From NCBI RefSeq assembly GCF_003664035.1, contig NZ_RCCK01000010.1:1054001-1118000 (forward strand): a stretch of 64,000 bases of DNA. Direction: 5' to 3'. Shown in pieces: positions 53,192 through 62,297 of the stretch (positions are counted from its first letter, which is position 1; each line of letters starts with the position of its first letter). The stretch is from Pedobacter alluvionis. Lineage in GTDB: Bacteria > Bacteroidota > Bacteroidia > Sphingobacteriales > Sphingobacteriaceae. The notes beneath the pieces are model-generated. The model did no database searches and was not told the DNA's origin. It was given only the letters and a program-made list of their open reading frames with translations. Made by a program: the position numbers and the translations under genes.

Positions 53192-54502
53192 TTATACTTC
53201 TAAACTAATTTCTTTTTCAATATGATTGGGTTTCCATCCTTTCCAGCCGAAGTAGAAAACCACTAAAAAGCATACAAATGGTACCAAATAGCCATATTGT
53301 ATATTATGTGTGGCATCTGATATCAAACCTAATATCGGCGGTAAAAAGGCGCCACCAACAATAGACATCACAATTAACGATGAGCCCAGTTTTGTGTCTT
53401 TACCCAAACCTGCTATACCCAAAGAGAATATGGTTGGGAACATGATCGACATAAAGAAAGAGACACCGATTAAAGCATAAACGGTAACCATTCCACTTGC
53501 AAAAATAGACACAAGAGTAAGTACAGCACTGATTAAGGCATAAAGCATCAATAGTTTATGGGCAGCTACGTATCTCATAAAGAAGGTTCCGGCGAACCTG
53601 CCAATCATAAAAGCCAGGCCTGCAGCACCAGCATACCATTTTGCTGCATCCTGACTGATACCTGCCGATGAGGTAACAAAACTGATGAATAAACTCAATA
53701 CGCAAACCTGTGCACCCACATAAAAAAACTGACCGATAATGGCCCAACGCAAATGGCTATGGCCTAACACATGTGAAAAACTACTTTTTTCCTGTGCATT
53801 TTCTTCTTCTTTGATATCGGGCAGCTTGGTAAAAATAAACAGGATAGCGACTACAATAATCAGGATGCCTAAAATTAGATATGGCGCTTTTACCGTCGAT
53901 GCCTCTTCGAGTATATAAGCCTGTTTTTCTAAGGGCAACATTTTCGCCAATTGCGCATCGGTATATTTTACTTCGGTAAAAATAAATTTACCACCAAGTA
54001 CTGGCGCTAAAAATGCAGCTAAACCATTAAATGACTGAGAGAAATTTAAACGCTGGGTAGCTGTTTCTGGCGGGCCTAACACGGTAACATAAGGGTTTGC
54101 AGCTGTTTCTAAAAAGGTTAAACCACAGGCGATAATAAAAAGTGCACCCAGGAAAAAGATGTATTGTGCGGTATTGGCGGCGGGTATAAATAATAAACAG
54201 CCGATAGCAAATAAAACAAGGCCTAATATTATCCCGCTTTTATAACCGTACTTACGCATAATGTAACCTGCGGGTAGCGCCAATAAAAAATAAGCGATAA
54301 AAACAGATGAATCGACCAGGGTAGATTCGAAAACGTTTAGCTGAAAAGCTTTACGTAAATGCGGAATTAATACCGGATCGAGATTGTGGACAAAACCCCA
54401 GAAGAAAAAAAGACTGGTGACCAAAATTAATGGGAATAAGTATGCTTTGCCATTTTTTGGCGTGTCAGATACCTGAAAGTTCGTTGATGGTGTGTGGCTC
54501 AT
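53192..54502 (-). CDS. fucP: FucP-family sugar:H+ symporter (MFS)
   Basis: A 436-residue MFS permease with 12 helices. FucP-like motifs: FFFWGFVHNLDPVLIPHLRK in TM1, LVDSSVFIAYFLLALPAGYI in TM2 and FLETAANPYVTVLGP in TM4-5. The second half has FFYVGAQVCVLSLFISFV and the typical GRFAGTFFM. FucP members import L-fucose, glucose, galactose or related sugars. Here the partner is a sugar-acid dehydratase, so a hexuronate or aldonate may be the true substrate. 5' end faces the divergent AraC gene 177 bp away. Confidence 0.93.
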   Translation of the reverse strand: MSHTPSTNFQVSDTPKNGKAYLFPLILVTSLFFFWGFVHNLDPVLIPHLRKAFQLNVFESTLVDSSVFIAYFLLALPAGYIMRKYGYKSGIILGLVLFAIGCLLFIPAANTAQYIFFLGALFIIACGLTFLETAANPYVTVLGPPETATQRLNFSQSFNGLAAFLAPVLGGKFIFTEVKYTDAQLAKMLPLEKQAYILEEASTVKAPYLILGILIIVVAILFIFTKLPDIKEEENAQEKSSFSHVLGHSHLRWAIIGQFFYVGAQVCVLSLFISFVTSSAGISQDAAKWYAGAAGLAFMIGRFAGTFFMRYVAAHKLLMLYALISAVLTLVSIFASGMVTVYALIGVSFFMSIMFPTIFSLGIAGLGKDTKLGSSLIVMSIVGGAFLPPILGLISDATHNIQYGYLVPFVCFLVVFYFGWKGWKPNHIEKEISLEV

Positions 54503-54643
54503 GTTTTGTTTGGTTATAATGGTTTAAGCTTGTTCTTTTTGGTTAGTTACTGTATTACAAATTAAACCGATAAGTATTAATAAAAATTTAACTTTATGAT
54601 CTAATTGTTAAATGATATTGGCTCTGTTTTTTACATTGCAAAA

Positions 54644-54651
54644 TAATTTTG
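54644..54651 (+). promoter_or_regulatory. Candidate -7 element (TAATTTTG)
   Basis: Exact TAnnTTTG match 28 bp before the AraC gene at 54680. No matching -33 TTTG at the right distance. Isolated matches like this arise by chance every few kilobases, so confidence is low. Confidence 0.35.
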
Positions 54652-54679
54652 CATATTAGATTGATTTTTTTTAAATTTT

Positions 54680-55549
54680 ATGAAACCGCATTTACTTAAT
54701 GTAGCTACCAATTCAGTAGATTCTTTTAGCGCTCGAAGGGATGTTTTGCCCGATATCAACAACCGTTGGCATTACCATTCTGCTTTAGAACTAATCTACG
54801 TTAAAAAAGGCAGAGGTACGCAGTTTATTGGCGATAGCATTAAAAATTTTAAAGACGGCGATGTGGTTTTGCTGGGGAGCAATTTGCCACATTATTGGCG
54901 CTTTGACCCGGAATTTTTTGATGAAAAGGCTTGCGAACCGGTAGACGTTTATGCGATTCATTTTAAGGAAGATTTTTTGGGTAAAGATTTTCTCGATCTT
55001 CCCGAAAATCAGGAACTTAAAAAAGTTTTACTTCAATCCACACAAGGAATTCAGTTACAAGGAATTTCTAAAGAAAAAATTGCCGGTTTGATGCCGCAGA
55101 TTATCGAATCAACAGGTACAATGCGGATCATAAAAATACTCGAGGTATTAACAGAAATAGCCAATTGCGAAGAAAAAAGCACATTGGTTTCGCTAGGTTT
55201 TAAACCAAACTTTTTGGAGAACGAGAAAGATAGGATCCAATCTATTTATAACTATACCATTAGCAATTACAAGAATAAAATTGAATTAAAGGAAATTGCT
55301 GCGGTAGCAAAAATTAGCCCCAATTCATTCTGTAAATTCTTTAAAACTAAAAGCAGAAAGACGTATACACAGTTTCTGAATGAGATTAGAGTAGGGCAGG
55401 CCTGTAAATTATTGATTGAAAATGATCTTACTGTGAAAGAAGTCTGTTACGACTGCGGATTTTATAATTTTACCAGTTTCCACAAATACTTTAGGGAAAT
55501 AACGGGTAAAACTCCATTGAAATATCAACAGGCTTTTTCTAAACAATAA
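54680..55549 (+). CDS. AraC-family transcriptional regulator
   Basis: A 289-residue regulator. The N-terminal cupin-type sensor (about 15-110) contains NRWHYHSALELIYVKKGRGT and GDVVLLGSNLPHYWRFDPEF. The C-terminal double HTH is at about 190-285 (IELKEIAAVAKISPNSFCKF, ENDLTVKEVCYDCGFYNFTS, FHKYFREITGKTPLKYQ). Divergent to fucP-uxaA, so it is the likely regulator of that sugar-acid operon. Confidence 0.94.
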   Translation: MKPHLLNVATNSVDSFSARRDVLPDINNRWHYHSALELIYVKKGRGTQFIGDSIKNFKDGDVVLLGSNLPHYWRFDPEFFDEKACEPVDVYAIHFKEDFLGKDFLDLPENQELKKVLLQSTQGIQLQGISKEKIAGLMPQIIESTGTMRIIKILEVLTEIANCEEKSTLVSLGFKPNFLENEKDRIQSIYNYTISNYKNKIELKEIAAVAKISPNSFCKFFKTKSRKTYTQFLNEIRVGQACKLLIENDLTVKEVCYDCGFYNFTSFHKYFREITGKTPLKYQQAFSKQ

Positions 55550-55695
55550 TTACCGTTAACAATAGTCGATTATGGGCTTTCGTTTGTATTTTAACTAAAT
55601 ATTTTTCGGTAAAATCGCTAATCCGAAACCAGAAAAAAGATTAAATATTTTGACTTGAAAAGAGACGTTAATTTTGATGACGGGAAAAGAACTGA

Positions 55696-55806
55696 TTAGA
55701 ATTTTTCATCATCGCTGGGAATCTGCTCAGCGGAATAATAACAGTACAATATTGATCCAAAAGAGATAATATAAAATACGGCTGTGATTAAAAGGAATGT
55801 GTTCAT
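55696..55806 (-). CDS. Small single-span membrane protein (36 residues)
   Basis: The frame from ATG 55806 encodes MNTFLLITAVFYIISFGSIL and a short tail YCYYSAEQIPSDDEKF. A hydrophobic helix at about 4-24 followed by an acidic C-terminus fits a single-span small membrane protein. It stands alone in the 430-bp gap between an AraC gene and a GlxA-type gene. The tail amino acids and length are consistent with the many 30-50-residue membrane proteins in Bacteroidota, but coding is not proven. Confidence 0.5.
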   Translation of the reverse strand: MNTFLLITAVFYIISFGSILYCYYSAEQIPSDDEKF

Positions 55807-55976
55807 ATATAGATATTTGGTTAGTGTAATTATAAAGTTAAGTTATCTCAAATAGGAGAGGATACCGCATTTATTTTAAAATAATTACTAACATAGTTGA
55901 TTTTTAATGTTGAAAACTATTTATTTAGTTTTTTTATTGCGCTAGTTTACCTGTCTACATACCTAATATTGATGAT

Positions 55977-56936
55977 TTATCTGGGCTGAAATTTATCGCG
56001 GTATTGGGTTGGGGTCATCCCTACTGATTTTCTAAACACTTTTCTAAAGGCTTTTGGATCGTTGTAACCTGAATTATAAATCACCTCCGTCATTTGCTGT
56101 GCGGTTTGCTCCAGTAATTTTTTAGCGGCTTCGATACGGGTTTGTTGCAGATACTCAATAGGGGTAATCCCAATCACCTGCTTAAAACGGCGTACAATAT
56201 TTCTTCTACTGGAAGGAATATCTTTAATCATCTCCTCAATAGTAGCCACATCCTGATAATTATTCTCGATTTTTTCTTGTGCAGAAGCAACAATATTATC
56301 ATTGTGATGACGAATAGGCTGGAAGGTGCTAAAGTATAATTGGTTTACGCGGTCCATATCGATCGCAAAAATCTTCGCCACCTTAACAGCCATATCTTTT
56401 CCGCAATGAAGCTGTAGCAGGTGTAACAATAAATGAAAGGTAGAGGTGGCACCACCGCTTGTAAATAACCTGCCGTCTTGTGTTACCGTTTTTTCTGCCT
56501 TTAAATGCACTAAAGGAAATGCCATAGAAAAAGCAGAACAGGCATCAACATGTGTGGTCGCCGCTTTGCCATCCAACAATCCAGACGCAGCCAGTAAAAA
56601 TGCACCAGTACAAAAAGTTGCGATTTCTGCCCCAGAGTAGTACTGTTTGCTCAACCATGGGATATAACTTTTATTGGCCGAAATACATTCCTTAATATCA
56701 TTGGTGGCAAAAGATGGGATCAAAATAAGATCAACATCGGAAGCTTTTTGCAAGGGGATACAGGGATGTTCGCTAAAGTTATAATTTTTATCATCCGAGG
56801 TGATTAAACTGATATTAAAAGGCGTTTCGAGCTCATCTTTGCGATAAAAGCCATTTACGGTATCAAAAACATCTAAAATAGCTGCTACGCTTAATAATCT
56901 GAAGTTTTGGGGCATTAAAACACCTATTTGTATCAT
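55977..56936 (-). CDS. GlxA-type transcriptional regulator (DJ-1/PfpI sensor plus AraC HTH)
   Basis: A 319-residue regulator. The N-terminal DJ-1/PfpI-like amidotransferase domain (about 1-185) includes the nucleophile-elbow region EIATFCTGAFLLAASGLLDG with Cys. The AraC HTH follows at about 215-315 (VATIEEMIKDIPSSRRNIVR, TAQQMTEVIYNSGYNDPKAF). It is divergent to the DinB-DinB operon that starts at 57071, 134 bp away, which it may control. Confidence 0.93.
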   Translation of the reverse strand: MIQIGVLMPQNFRLLSVAAILDVFDTVNGFYRKDELETPFNISLITSDDKNYNFSEHPCIPLQKASDVDLILIPSFATNDIKECISANKSYIPWLSKQYYSGAEIATFCTGAFLLAASGLLDGKAATTHVDACSAFSMAFPLVHLKAEKTVTQDGRLFTSGGATSTFHLLLHLLQLHCGKDMAVKVAKIFAIDMDRVNQLYFSTFQPIRHHNDNIVASAQEKIENNYQDVATIEEMIKDIPSSRRNIVRRFKQVIGITPIEYLQQTRIEAAKKLLEQTAQQMTEVIYNSGYNDPKAFRKVFRKSVGMTPTQYRDKFQPR

Positions 56937-57070
56937 TTGGTTAAAAATTTAGGTATCATAAATATATAAAAATTGTCTGAAATGCCCCTTAATATTGACT
57001 TTTACGGCAAGGGTAGGCATCAATATTAAGCCATAACTTTATTCATATACTAACCACCTGATAAAATAAT

Positions 57071-57565
57071 ATGAAAAGCAAACCAACCAGTAGCAGAATG
57101 TACGGTATAATTGTATTGTACGAAATGCAAACAGATTTTTTATTGAGGGCTTTAGATGGGATAGACCAAAAAGATGCGCAAAAAAGATTAGATACAAAGG
57201 CAAACCATATTGCATGGATTACTGGTAGTATGGTGCAAGGACGGTATTTTCTGGCTAAATCGTTAGGTATCGATCTTCCATCCATCACCGACGAACTTTT
57301 TGCCAATAACAAGGGCATTATCGATGATGCGGTTTATCCGCCGCTTGCAGATTTTATAAAAGATTGGAAAGACATTTCTCCAAAGCTGCAGGAAGCTTTA
57401 ACCCAGGCTACGGATGAAAAACTGGAAGAGAAGCTCAACATACCCGGAATGGAAATTACCCTTTTCGAAATGATCAGTTTCAGCACCTATCGGGATGCGA
57501 ACTGCATCGGACAAATTGCCTTGTGGCGTAGGTTATTGGGCTATCCAGGAATGAATTATATGTAA
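57071..57565 (+). CDS. DinB-family protein
   Basis: A 164-residue four-helix bundle of the DinB/YfiT type. The bundle is seen in YEMQTDFLLRALDGIDQKDA, LDTKANHIAWITGSMVQGRY and DANCIGQIALWRRLLGYPGM. Three metal-binding His are typical of the family; here the first is in NHIAWITG and the others are not obvious, so this member may be degenerate. It is 3 bp from the next DinB gene. These proteins are induced by damage and some transfer thiols. Confidence 0.8.
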   Translation: MKSKPTSSRMYGIIVLYEMQTDFLLRALDGIDQKDAQKRLDTKANHIAWITGSMVQGRYFLAKSLGIDLPSITDELFANNKGIIDDAVYPPLADFIKDWKDISPKLQEALTQATDEKLEEKLNIPGMEITLFEMISFSTYRDANCIGQIALWRRLLGYPGMNYM

Positions 57566-57568
57566 GTT

Positions 57569-58081
57569 ATGGAAAAAGTAATTAATGAAGCCAACGAAAC
57601 CTTATTGGCACTGGAAAACGCTTTCTCAAAATTTGATACCTCATTGGTGAATAAAGTACCTTTTGAAGGCAGCTGGACCGCAGGTCAATTGGCTGAGCAC
57701 CTTGTTTTGTCGAATTCGGGCTTTTTACAGGTTATTAATGGCCCTGTAAGGGAAACAGATAAACCAGCCGATTTTATGGTAGCGCAAATTAAAAAGGAAT
57801 TTTTGAATTTTGATGTGAAGTACGATTCGCCTAAAGAGATTTATCCTGAAAATAGAGCCTACAACCCGTCTGAATTATTGGAAAATTTAAGGCAGATCAG
57901 GGTGGGGATATCGGAAGCGGCGGGAAACCTGGATTTAACTAAAACCTGTAGCGCTTATGAACTGCCCGGTTATGGTTTTCTTACCCGTTTGGAAGCTGTT
58001 TATTTTGTGATCTATCATACACAACGACACGTACATCAATTAAAGAATATTTATAGCCAGCTATATAAAATTGATTTTTAA
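57569..58081 (+). CDS. DinB-family protein
   Basis: A 170-residue DinB-fold protein. EGSWTAGQLAEHLVLSNSGF carries the first family His (AEHLV). The C-terminal His pair is in YFVIYHTQRHVHQLKNIYSQ (HxxxH). Those three residues form the metal site of DinB enzymes. It is translationally close to the DinB gene upstream (3 bp) and 8 bp before the lipocalin-like gene. The two DinB proteins have little sequence identity. Confidence 0.88.
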   Translation: MEKVINEANETLLALENAFSKFDTSLVNKVPFEGSWTAGQLAEHLVLSNSGFLQVINGPVRETDKPADFMVAQIKKEFLNFDVKYDSPKEIYPENRAYNPSELLENLRQIRVGISEAAGNLDLTKTCSAYELPGYGFLTRLEAVYFVIYHTQRHVHQLKNIYSQLYKIDF

Positions 58082-58089
58082 TTAAATTT

Positions 58090-58497
58090 ATGAAAAACAA
58101 CAGGCTTAACTTATTAAATCCATATATCGGTAAATGGAAAACAGAAGGTTTAACAAAATCGGGTGATGTAGTTGCCGGAACAGATATCTACGAGTGGGTT
58201 GATGGTGGCTTTTTCTTAACACATCAGGTAGATGTTATGTTCGGCGATAAAAAGGTAAGATCGTTAGAAATTACACATTACGACGATATGGAGGATGTTT
58301 TCAGGTCGCAGTCTTTCGATAATGCAGGTAATATTTCGATATCTACCCTTAAAATTTACGATGATATCATTTTAATATTTGCGGATAAAGAAAGGTTTAA
58401 AGGGAATTTTAAAGCCAATACCATCGAAGGGATCTGGGAGCAATTTGATGGCAAAAACTGGGTGCATTGGATGGATATCAAATTAACAAAAATTTGA
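58090..58497 (+). CDS. DUF1579-like protein
   Basis: A 135-residue cytoplasmic protein. NPYIGKWKTEGLTKSGDVVA, YEWVDGGFFLTHQVDVMFG and FRSQSFDNAGNISISTLKIY fit the DUF1579 beta-barrel (lipocalin/THAP-like) family, with the usual G-x-W at the start. It closes the DinB operon (8-bp gap). Function unknown. Confidence 0.82.
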   Translation: MKNNRLNLLNPYIGKWKTEGLTKSGDVVAGTDIYEWVDGGFFLTHQVDVMFGDKKVRSLEITHYDDMEDVFRSQSFDNAGNISISTLKIYDDIILIFADKERFKGNFKANTIEGIWEQFDGKNWVHWMDIKLTKI

Positions 58498-59113
58498 TCA
58501 TAACATCATGCTGAACCTGTGTAAGTATTTAAAAGGCTGGTTAGATCTTGAAACAAGTTAAGGATGAGGCCAGTTTGTGGAATTTGTCATTCTGAATGCA
58601 ATGAAGAATCTTTATTAAAAAAGTTTTTAAGGTCAGTTTTTCATAGGTGAACGATTCTTCGCTGCGCTACCATTGACAGACTCCAATAGAATGGTCGTCA
58701 TTGCGAGGCACGAAGCAATCTTAAAGCGCACGCTATTAGCGATCGTTGTAAGATTGCTTCGTCGGCTGAAAAAGCCTTCTCGCAAAGACGATTCTTCACG
58801 CACTATTAATTCGTTAAAATTCCCTGTCATTCATATTGACTTTTATACAATAAATTATCCCTCAGAATGACAGCAAAACGTACTGTTTACTCCTTTCGAA
58901 TCCGCCCAGGTGATAAATTAATCATCCTAGATGGGAAAAAAACAATATAAATAGTCAATGGCTCATTGTTAATAGGTTATTGTGTATTAACCATCAACCA
59001 AAACATATTGACTTATTATTATCTCCATGTACCAATAAACAAATGACTAATGAACAAATAATGAACCAATAAATTTTATTATTTTTAACTATAGAAACCA
59101 AAATTAATCAAAT
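58498..59113. other. Gene-free stretch with repeat family B, copy 2
   Basis: About 600 bp between the DUF1579 and DoxX genes. It holds a repeat at 58671-58872. Other parts are AT-rich and have no recognisable feature; the two small ORFs translated across the repeat are not credible genes. Confidence 0.6.
58671..58872 (+). repeat. Dispersed repeat family B, copy 2
   Basis: Matches 41248-41505 in long blocks and contains a perfect 14-bp inverted pair, ACGAAGCAATCTTA (58710-58723) and TAAGATTGCTTCGT (58749-58762). The whole resembles a MITE-like, non-coding element with CGTCATTGCG and GAATGACA ends. This shorter copy is probably the ancestral form. Confidence 0.8.
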
Positions 59114-59491
59114 ATGAAAATCGCAGTTATTATTGTACGCGTGCTTTTAGCCGCCATGTATCTTTTTGCTTCTGTAAGCTATTTTCTTAATTTAATGCCC
59201 AAGGCTCCTGAAATGACAGCGGCACAAACTAGTTTTATGACTGGCTTAATGGCATCTGTGTACCTTTTTCCATTGATCAAAATAACCGAATTGGTTGGTG
59301 GTATACTATTGCTTATCGGCCGTACAGCACCTTTGGCCGCATTGGTTATTTTCCCGGTTACCTTAAATATTTTTCTTTACCATGCATTTTTAGGTCCGAA
59401 AGATTTACCTATGGTTGGCGTGATGCTTATATTTAATTTATTCCTCTTTTATGCCTATCGCGCTAAGTATCTGCCAATCGTTTCAAAGTAA
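59114..59491 (+). CDS. DoxX-family membrane protein
   Basis: A 125-residue protein with four helices (VIIVRVLLAAMYLFASVSYF, SFMTGLMASVYLFPLIK, LVGGILLLIGRTAPLAALVI, VGVMLIFNLFLFYAYRAKYL). Matches the DoxX/DoxD family, which includes thiosulfate:quinone oxidoreductase subunits and uncharacterised envelope proteins. Single gene, 100 bp before a DUF2147 gene. Confidence 0.86.
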   Translation: MKIAVIIVRVLLAAMYLFASVSYFLNLMPKAPEMTAAQTSFMTGLMASVYLFPLIKITELVGGILLLIGRTAPLAALVIFPVTLNIFLYHAFLGPKDLPMVGVMLIFNLFLFYAYRAKYLPIVSK

Positions 59492-59591
59492 ATTTTAAAT
59501 TTTTTAAAATTTTTCATAATTTTCTCTTTATTTGGTGTTTCGATATAAGGTGTAATTCATTATCTTTAAAAACTAACTAGAAATAAAAAAT

Positions 59592-60023
59592 ATGAGAAAG
59601 TTCCCATTTTTAATGCTGCTTTTTGTTGCAGTATCGTTTTCTGCATTTGCACAAAACAAAGATGCTATTGTAGGCAAATGGCTTAATCCATCGGGTGAAG
59701 GGCAAATAGAAATCTACAAAAAAGGCGATAAATTTTATGGGAAACTGGCCTGGATAAAGGAGCCAAACATCAATGGTAAGCCTAAATTGGATGTTAACAA
59801 CCCTGATGCCAATCTGAAGAAACGTGCCTTATTAAATCTGGAAATATTAAAAGATTTTGTTTATGATGATGGCAAATGGACAGATGGAACAATTTATGAT
59901 CCCAAAAGTGGCAAAACATATAGCTGTAACATGTCTTTAAAGAGTAACGATGTGTTAAATATCCGCGGATATGTGGGTATCTCACTTTTAGGAAGATCGG
60001 AAACTTTTAGACGGGTAAAATAA
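59592..60023 (+). CDS. DUF2147-type secreted protein
   Basis: A 143-residue protein with a signal peptide (about 1-20, KFPFLMLLFVAVSFSAFAQ). The DUF2147 body starts IVGKWLNPSGEGQIEIYKKG and continues FYGKLAWIKEPN, DDGKWTDGTIYDPKSGKTY, ending ISLLGRSETFRRV. The lipocalin-like family is widespread in Bacteroidota; function unknown. 6 bp before the YCF48 gene, so probably co-transcribed. Confidence 0.88.
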   Translation: MRKFPFLMLLFVAVSFSAFAQNKDAIVGKWLNPSGEGQIEIYKKGDKFYGKLAWIKEPNINGKPKLDVNNPDANLKKRALLNLEILKDFVYDDGKWTDGTIYDPKSGKTYSCNMSLKSNDVLNIRGYVGISLLGRSETFRRVK

Positions 60024-60029
60024 GAACAG

Positions 60030-61046
60030 ATGAAGAAATTAATATGGTGCCTTTTATTGGCACCTTTTTTTTGCGCTGCGCAGTCGTATTCGATAAAACC
60101 CTTAAATGAGCATACCAAAACCAGTTTACGCGGATTAAGTGTCGTATCAGATCAGGTTGTCTGGGTGAGCGGCAGTAATGGATCAGTAGGTAAAACCACT
60201 GATGGCGGCAAAACCTGGACCTGGGTAAAACCCAAAGGTTATGAAAAAATCGATTTCAGGGATATCGAAGCTTTCAACGATAAACAGGCGATTATTGTGG
60301 GCATTGCCTCGCCGGCCTATATTCTGAAAACCATTGATGGTGGCGAAACCTGGACAGAAAATTATAAAAATATAGATTCAGCAATATTTTTAGATGGTTT
60401 GAGTTTCTGGGATAAAAATAAAGGAATCATTTTCGGCGACCCTATTAATGATAAAATGCAGTTGCTTAAAACCGTAGATGCAGGTAAAACCTGGCAGGAT
60501 ATATCTGCAAACCTCAGAACTAAATTAACCAAGGGAGAAGCCGGTTTCGCAGCCAGCGGAACAACCATTAAAACATTGCCTGGAGGTAAAACCTGGATTG
60601 CAACTGGTGGTACAGTCGCTAACATTTACTTTTCTCCTGATTATGGCCAAACCTGGCAGGTATTTAAATGCCCTATTTTACAGGGCGAGGGAAGTACCGG
60701 TCCTTTCTCTATCGATTTTTTAAACGAAAGAACAGGTGTAACCGTCGGCGGTAATTACTTAAAAGACAAAGAAAATTCGAATAATGTGCTTTTAACGAAT
60801 GACGGAGGCAAAACCTGGAAAAAGCCAGTTTCGCCTGTTTCAGGCTTCCGATCGGCCGTAACTTATATTAATGCTAAAACCTTGATTGCAACCGGTACTT
60901 CAGGCACAGATATTTCTACAGATGGTGGTCAGAACTGGAAACACATTTCAGATCAAAATTTTAATGCTGTTCAAAAAGCCAAAAAAGGTAAACAAATTCT
61001 TCTGGCAGGAGAAAAAGGTGCTATTTATCAGCTAACTACGAATTGA
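60030..61046 (+). CDS. YCF48/HCF136-like beta-propeller protein
   Basis: A 338-residue secreted protein with a signal peptide (about 1-19, KKLIWCLLLAPFFCAAQ). Repeated BNR/YCF48 blades are seen as TTDGGKTW, KTIDGGETW, KTVDAGKTW, YGQTW, NDGGKTW, TDGGQNW. Plant HCF136/YCF48 helps assemble photosystem II, but bacterial members in non-phototrophs are of unknown use. The blades and Asp-box motifs support a 6- or 7-bladed propeller. Confidence 0.88.
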   Translation: MKKLIWCLLLAPFFCAAQSYSIKPLNEHTKTSLRGLSVVSDQVVWVSGSNGSVGKTTDGGKTWTWVKPKGYEKIDFRDIEAFNDKQAIIVGIASPAYILKTIDGGETWTENYKNIDSAIFLDGLSFWDKNKGIIFGDPINDKMQLLKTVDAGKTWQDISANLRTKLTKGEAGFAASGTTIKTLPGGKTWIATGGTVANIYFSPDYGQTWQVFKCPILQGEGSTGPFSIDFLNERTGVTVGGNYLKDKENSNNVLLTNDGGKTWKKPVSPVSGFRSAVTYINAKTLIATGTSGTDISTDGGQNWKHISDQNFNAVQKAKKGKQILLAGEKGAIYQLTTN

Positions 61047-61060
61047 TAAAGGAGGCATGA

Positions 61061-61204
61061 CAAATTCATTTTTATCTCACCTCATCGTCCTGCTGAACTT
61101 GTTTCAGCATCTTTTTAGCAAGAAAGACCCTGACCACGAAGTAGCTATTAGACCTTTAAAACAATAAAAACTGCTAATAAAATAAATTCAGGGTGACGAG
61201 AGGT
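61061..61204. repeat. REP-like palindromic element
   Basis: An inner hairpin GCTGAA (61092) / TTCAGC (61103) lies near the left end (CTCATCGTCC at 61081). TTCAGGGTGACGAG (61187-61200) lies near the right end, an imperfect inverted partner. It fills most of the 340 bp between the YCF48 and TerC genes (61047-61385), where no gene is seen. Confidence 0.5.
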
Positions 61205-61385
61205 TGTGAAATTTGTCGTAAACCCATTAAAAAATTTCAGCCCTGTTACGTAACAGTTTTATTGATTAATTATCTAATCAGTGAAACGATACAAATAAAT
61301 AAAAAAGATTGAAGCATTGAGATTGATAAAATTTTGTTTCTTTGCTGTCAACTAAAACTTTAATTTAAACATACACACTCGTTCA

Positions 61386-62201
61386 ATGGATTTTTTGCAT
61401 ACAATTTTAGGTGATGATATACAGGCCGGATTATTAATTATTTTAAATTTAATTGTGATCGAAAGCTTGCTATCGGTAGATAATGCTGCTGTTTTGGCAA
61501 CGATGGTAATGGATTTGCCAAAATCGCAAAGAGAAAAGGCTTTAAAATACGGCATTATCGGTGCTTATGTTTTCAGGGGTATTTGTTTATTCCTGGCAGC
61601 ATGGTTGGTTAAAATCTGGTGGTTAAAACCACTTGGCGGTTTATACCTGTTATACCTTGCTTTCGATTATTTTAGAAAAAAGAACAGTAAAAAGAATGAG
61701 GAAGAAGAGGAAGTAGATAAAAGCAAAAGCTGGATTTATAAATCGACTGTTGGTTTAGTAGGTACCTTTTGGGCAACAGTTGCTTTGGTAGAAGTAATGG
61801 ATTTAGCCTTCTCTATTGATAACGTTTTTGCTGCGGTAGCCTTTACCGATCATATCTGGTTAATCTATATCGGCGTTTTTATCGGGATTTTGGCCATGCG
61901 TTTTGTGGCGCAGGCTTTTGTAAAATTAATGGAAAAATTTACCTTTTTAGAAACGGTGGCTTTTATCGTAATTGGTGTTTTGGGTATTAAGCTTACCTCC
62001 TCATTATTTACGCATTTTTATCCCGGGTCGCCAATTTCTCACGTTATTGAAGGAGAAAAAACAGATCTTTTTGTGTCTATTTTTACCGTAGCGATTTTCA
62101 TCATACCGGTATTAACCTCTGTTTTGTTCAACTATCCTAAAAAACACAAAAGCGACATTGTTATTTCTGAAGAAGCCGAAGAAGTATTGGATAAGTCTTA
62201 A
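61386..62201 (+). CDS. terC: TerC-family integral membrane protein
   Basis: A 271-residue membrane protein with about seven helices. The two Asp motifs typical of TerC are visible: VIESLLSVDNAAVLATMVMD and VMDLAFSIDNVFAAVAFTDH. TerC belongs to tellurium-resistance and metal-stress gene sets and moves or protects against Mn(II)/metal stress in some bacteria. It precedes HAD, PRTase and TerD genes, the order seen in ter clusters. The start at 61386 follows CGTTCA. Confidence 0.93.
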   Translation: MDFLHTILGDDIQAGLLIILNLIVIESLLSVDNAAVLATMVMDLPKSQREKALKYGIIGAYVFRGICLFLAAWLVKIWWLKPLGGLYLLYLAFDYFRKKNSKKNEEEEEVDKSKSWIYKSTVGLVGTFWATVALVEVMDLAFSIDNVFAAVAFTDHIWLIYIGVFIGILAMRFVAQAFVKLMEKFTFLETVAFIVIGVLGIKLTSSLFTHFYPGSPISHVIEGEKTDLFVSIFTVAIFIIPVLTSVLFNYPKKHKSDIVISEEAEEVLDKS

Positions 62202-62297
62202 GGCTTATCTGTCATAAATCTTACAATCAACCGTTTCTGATTATACAATCAAATTTGTAATATTAGAATCTATTAACAGATTAGTAAACAAGGTGCA

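Noticed and set aside
58633..58870. 65-codon ORFs on both strands
   Set aside because: They lie wholly within repeat family B, whose inverted arms create open frames on both strands.
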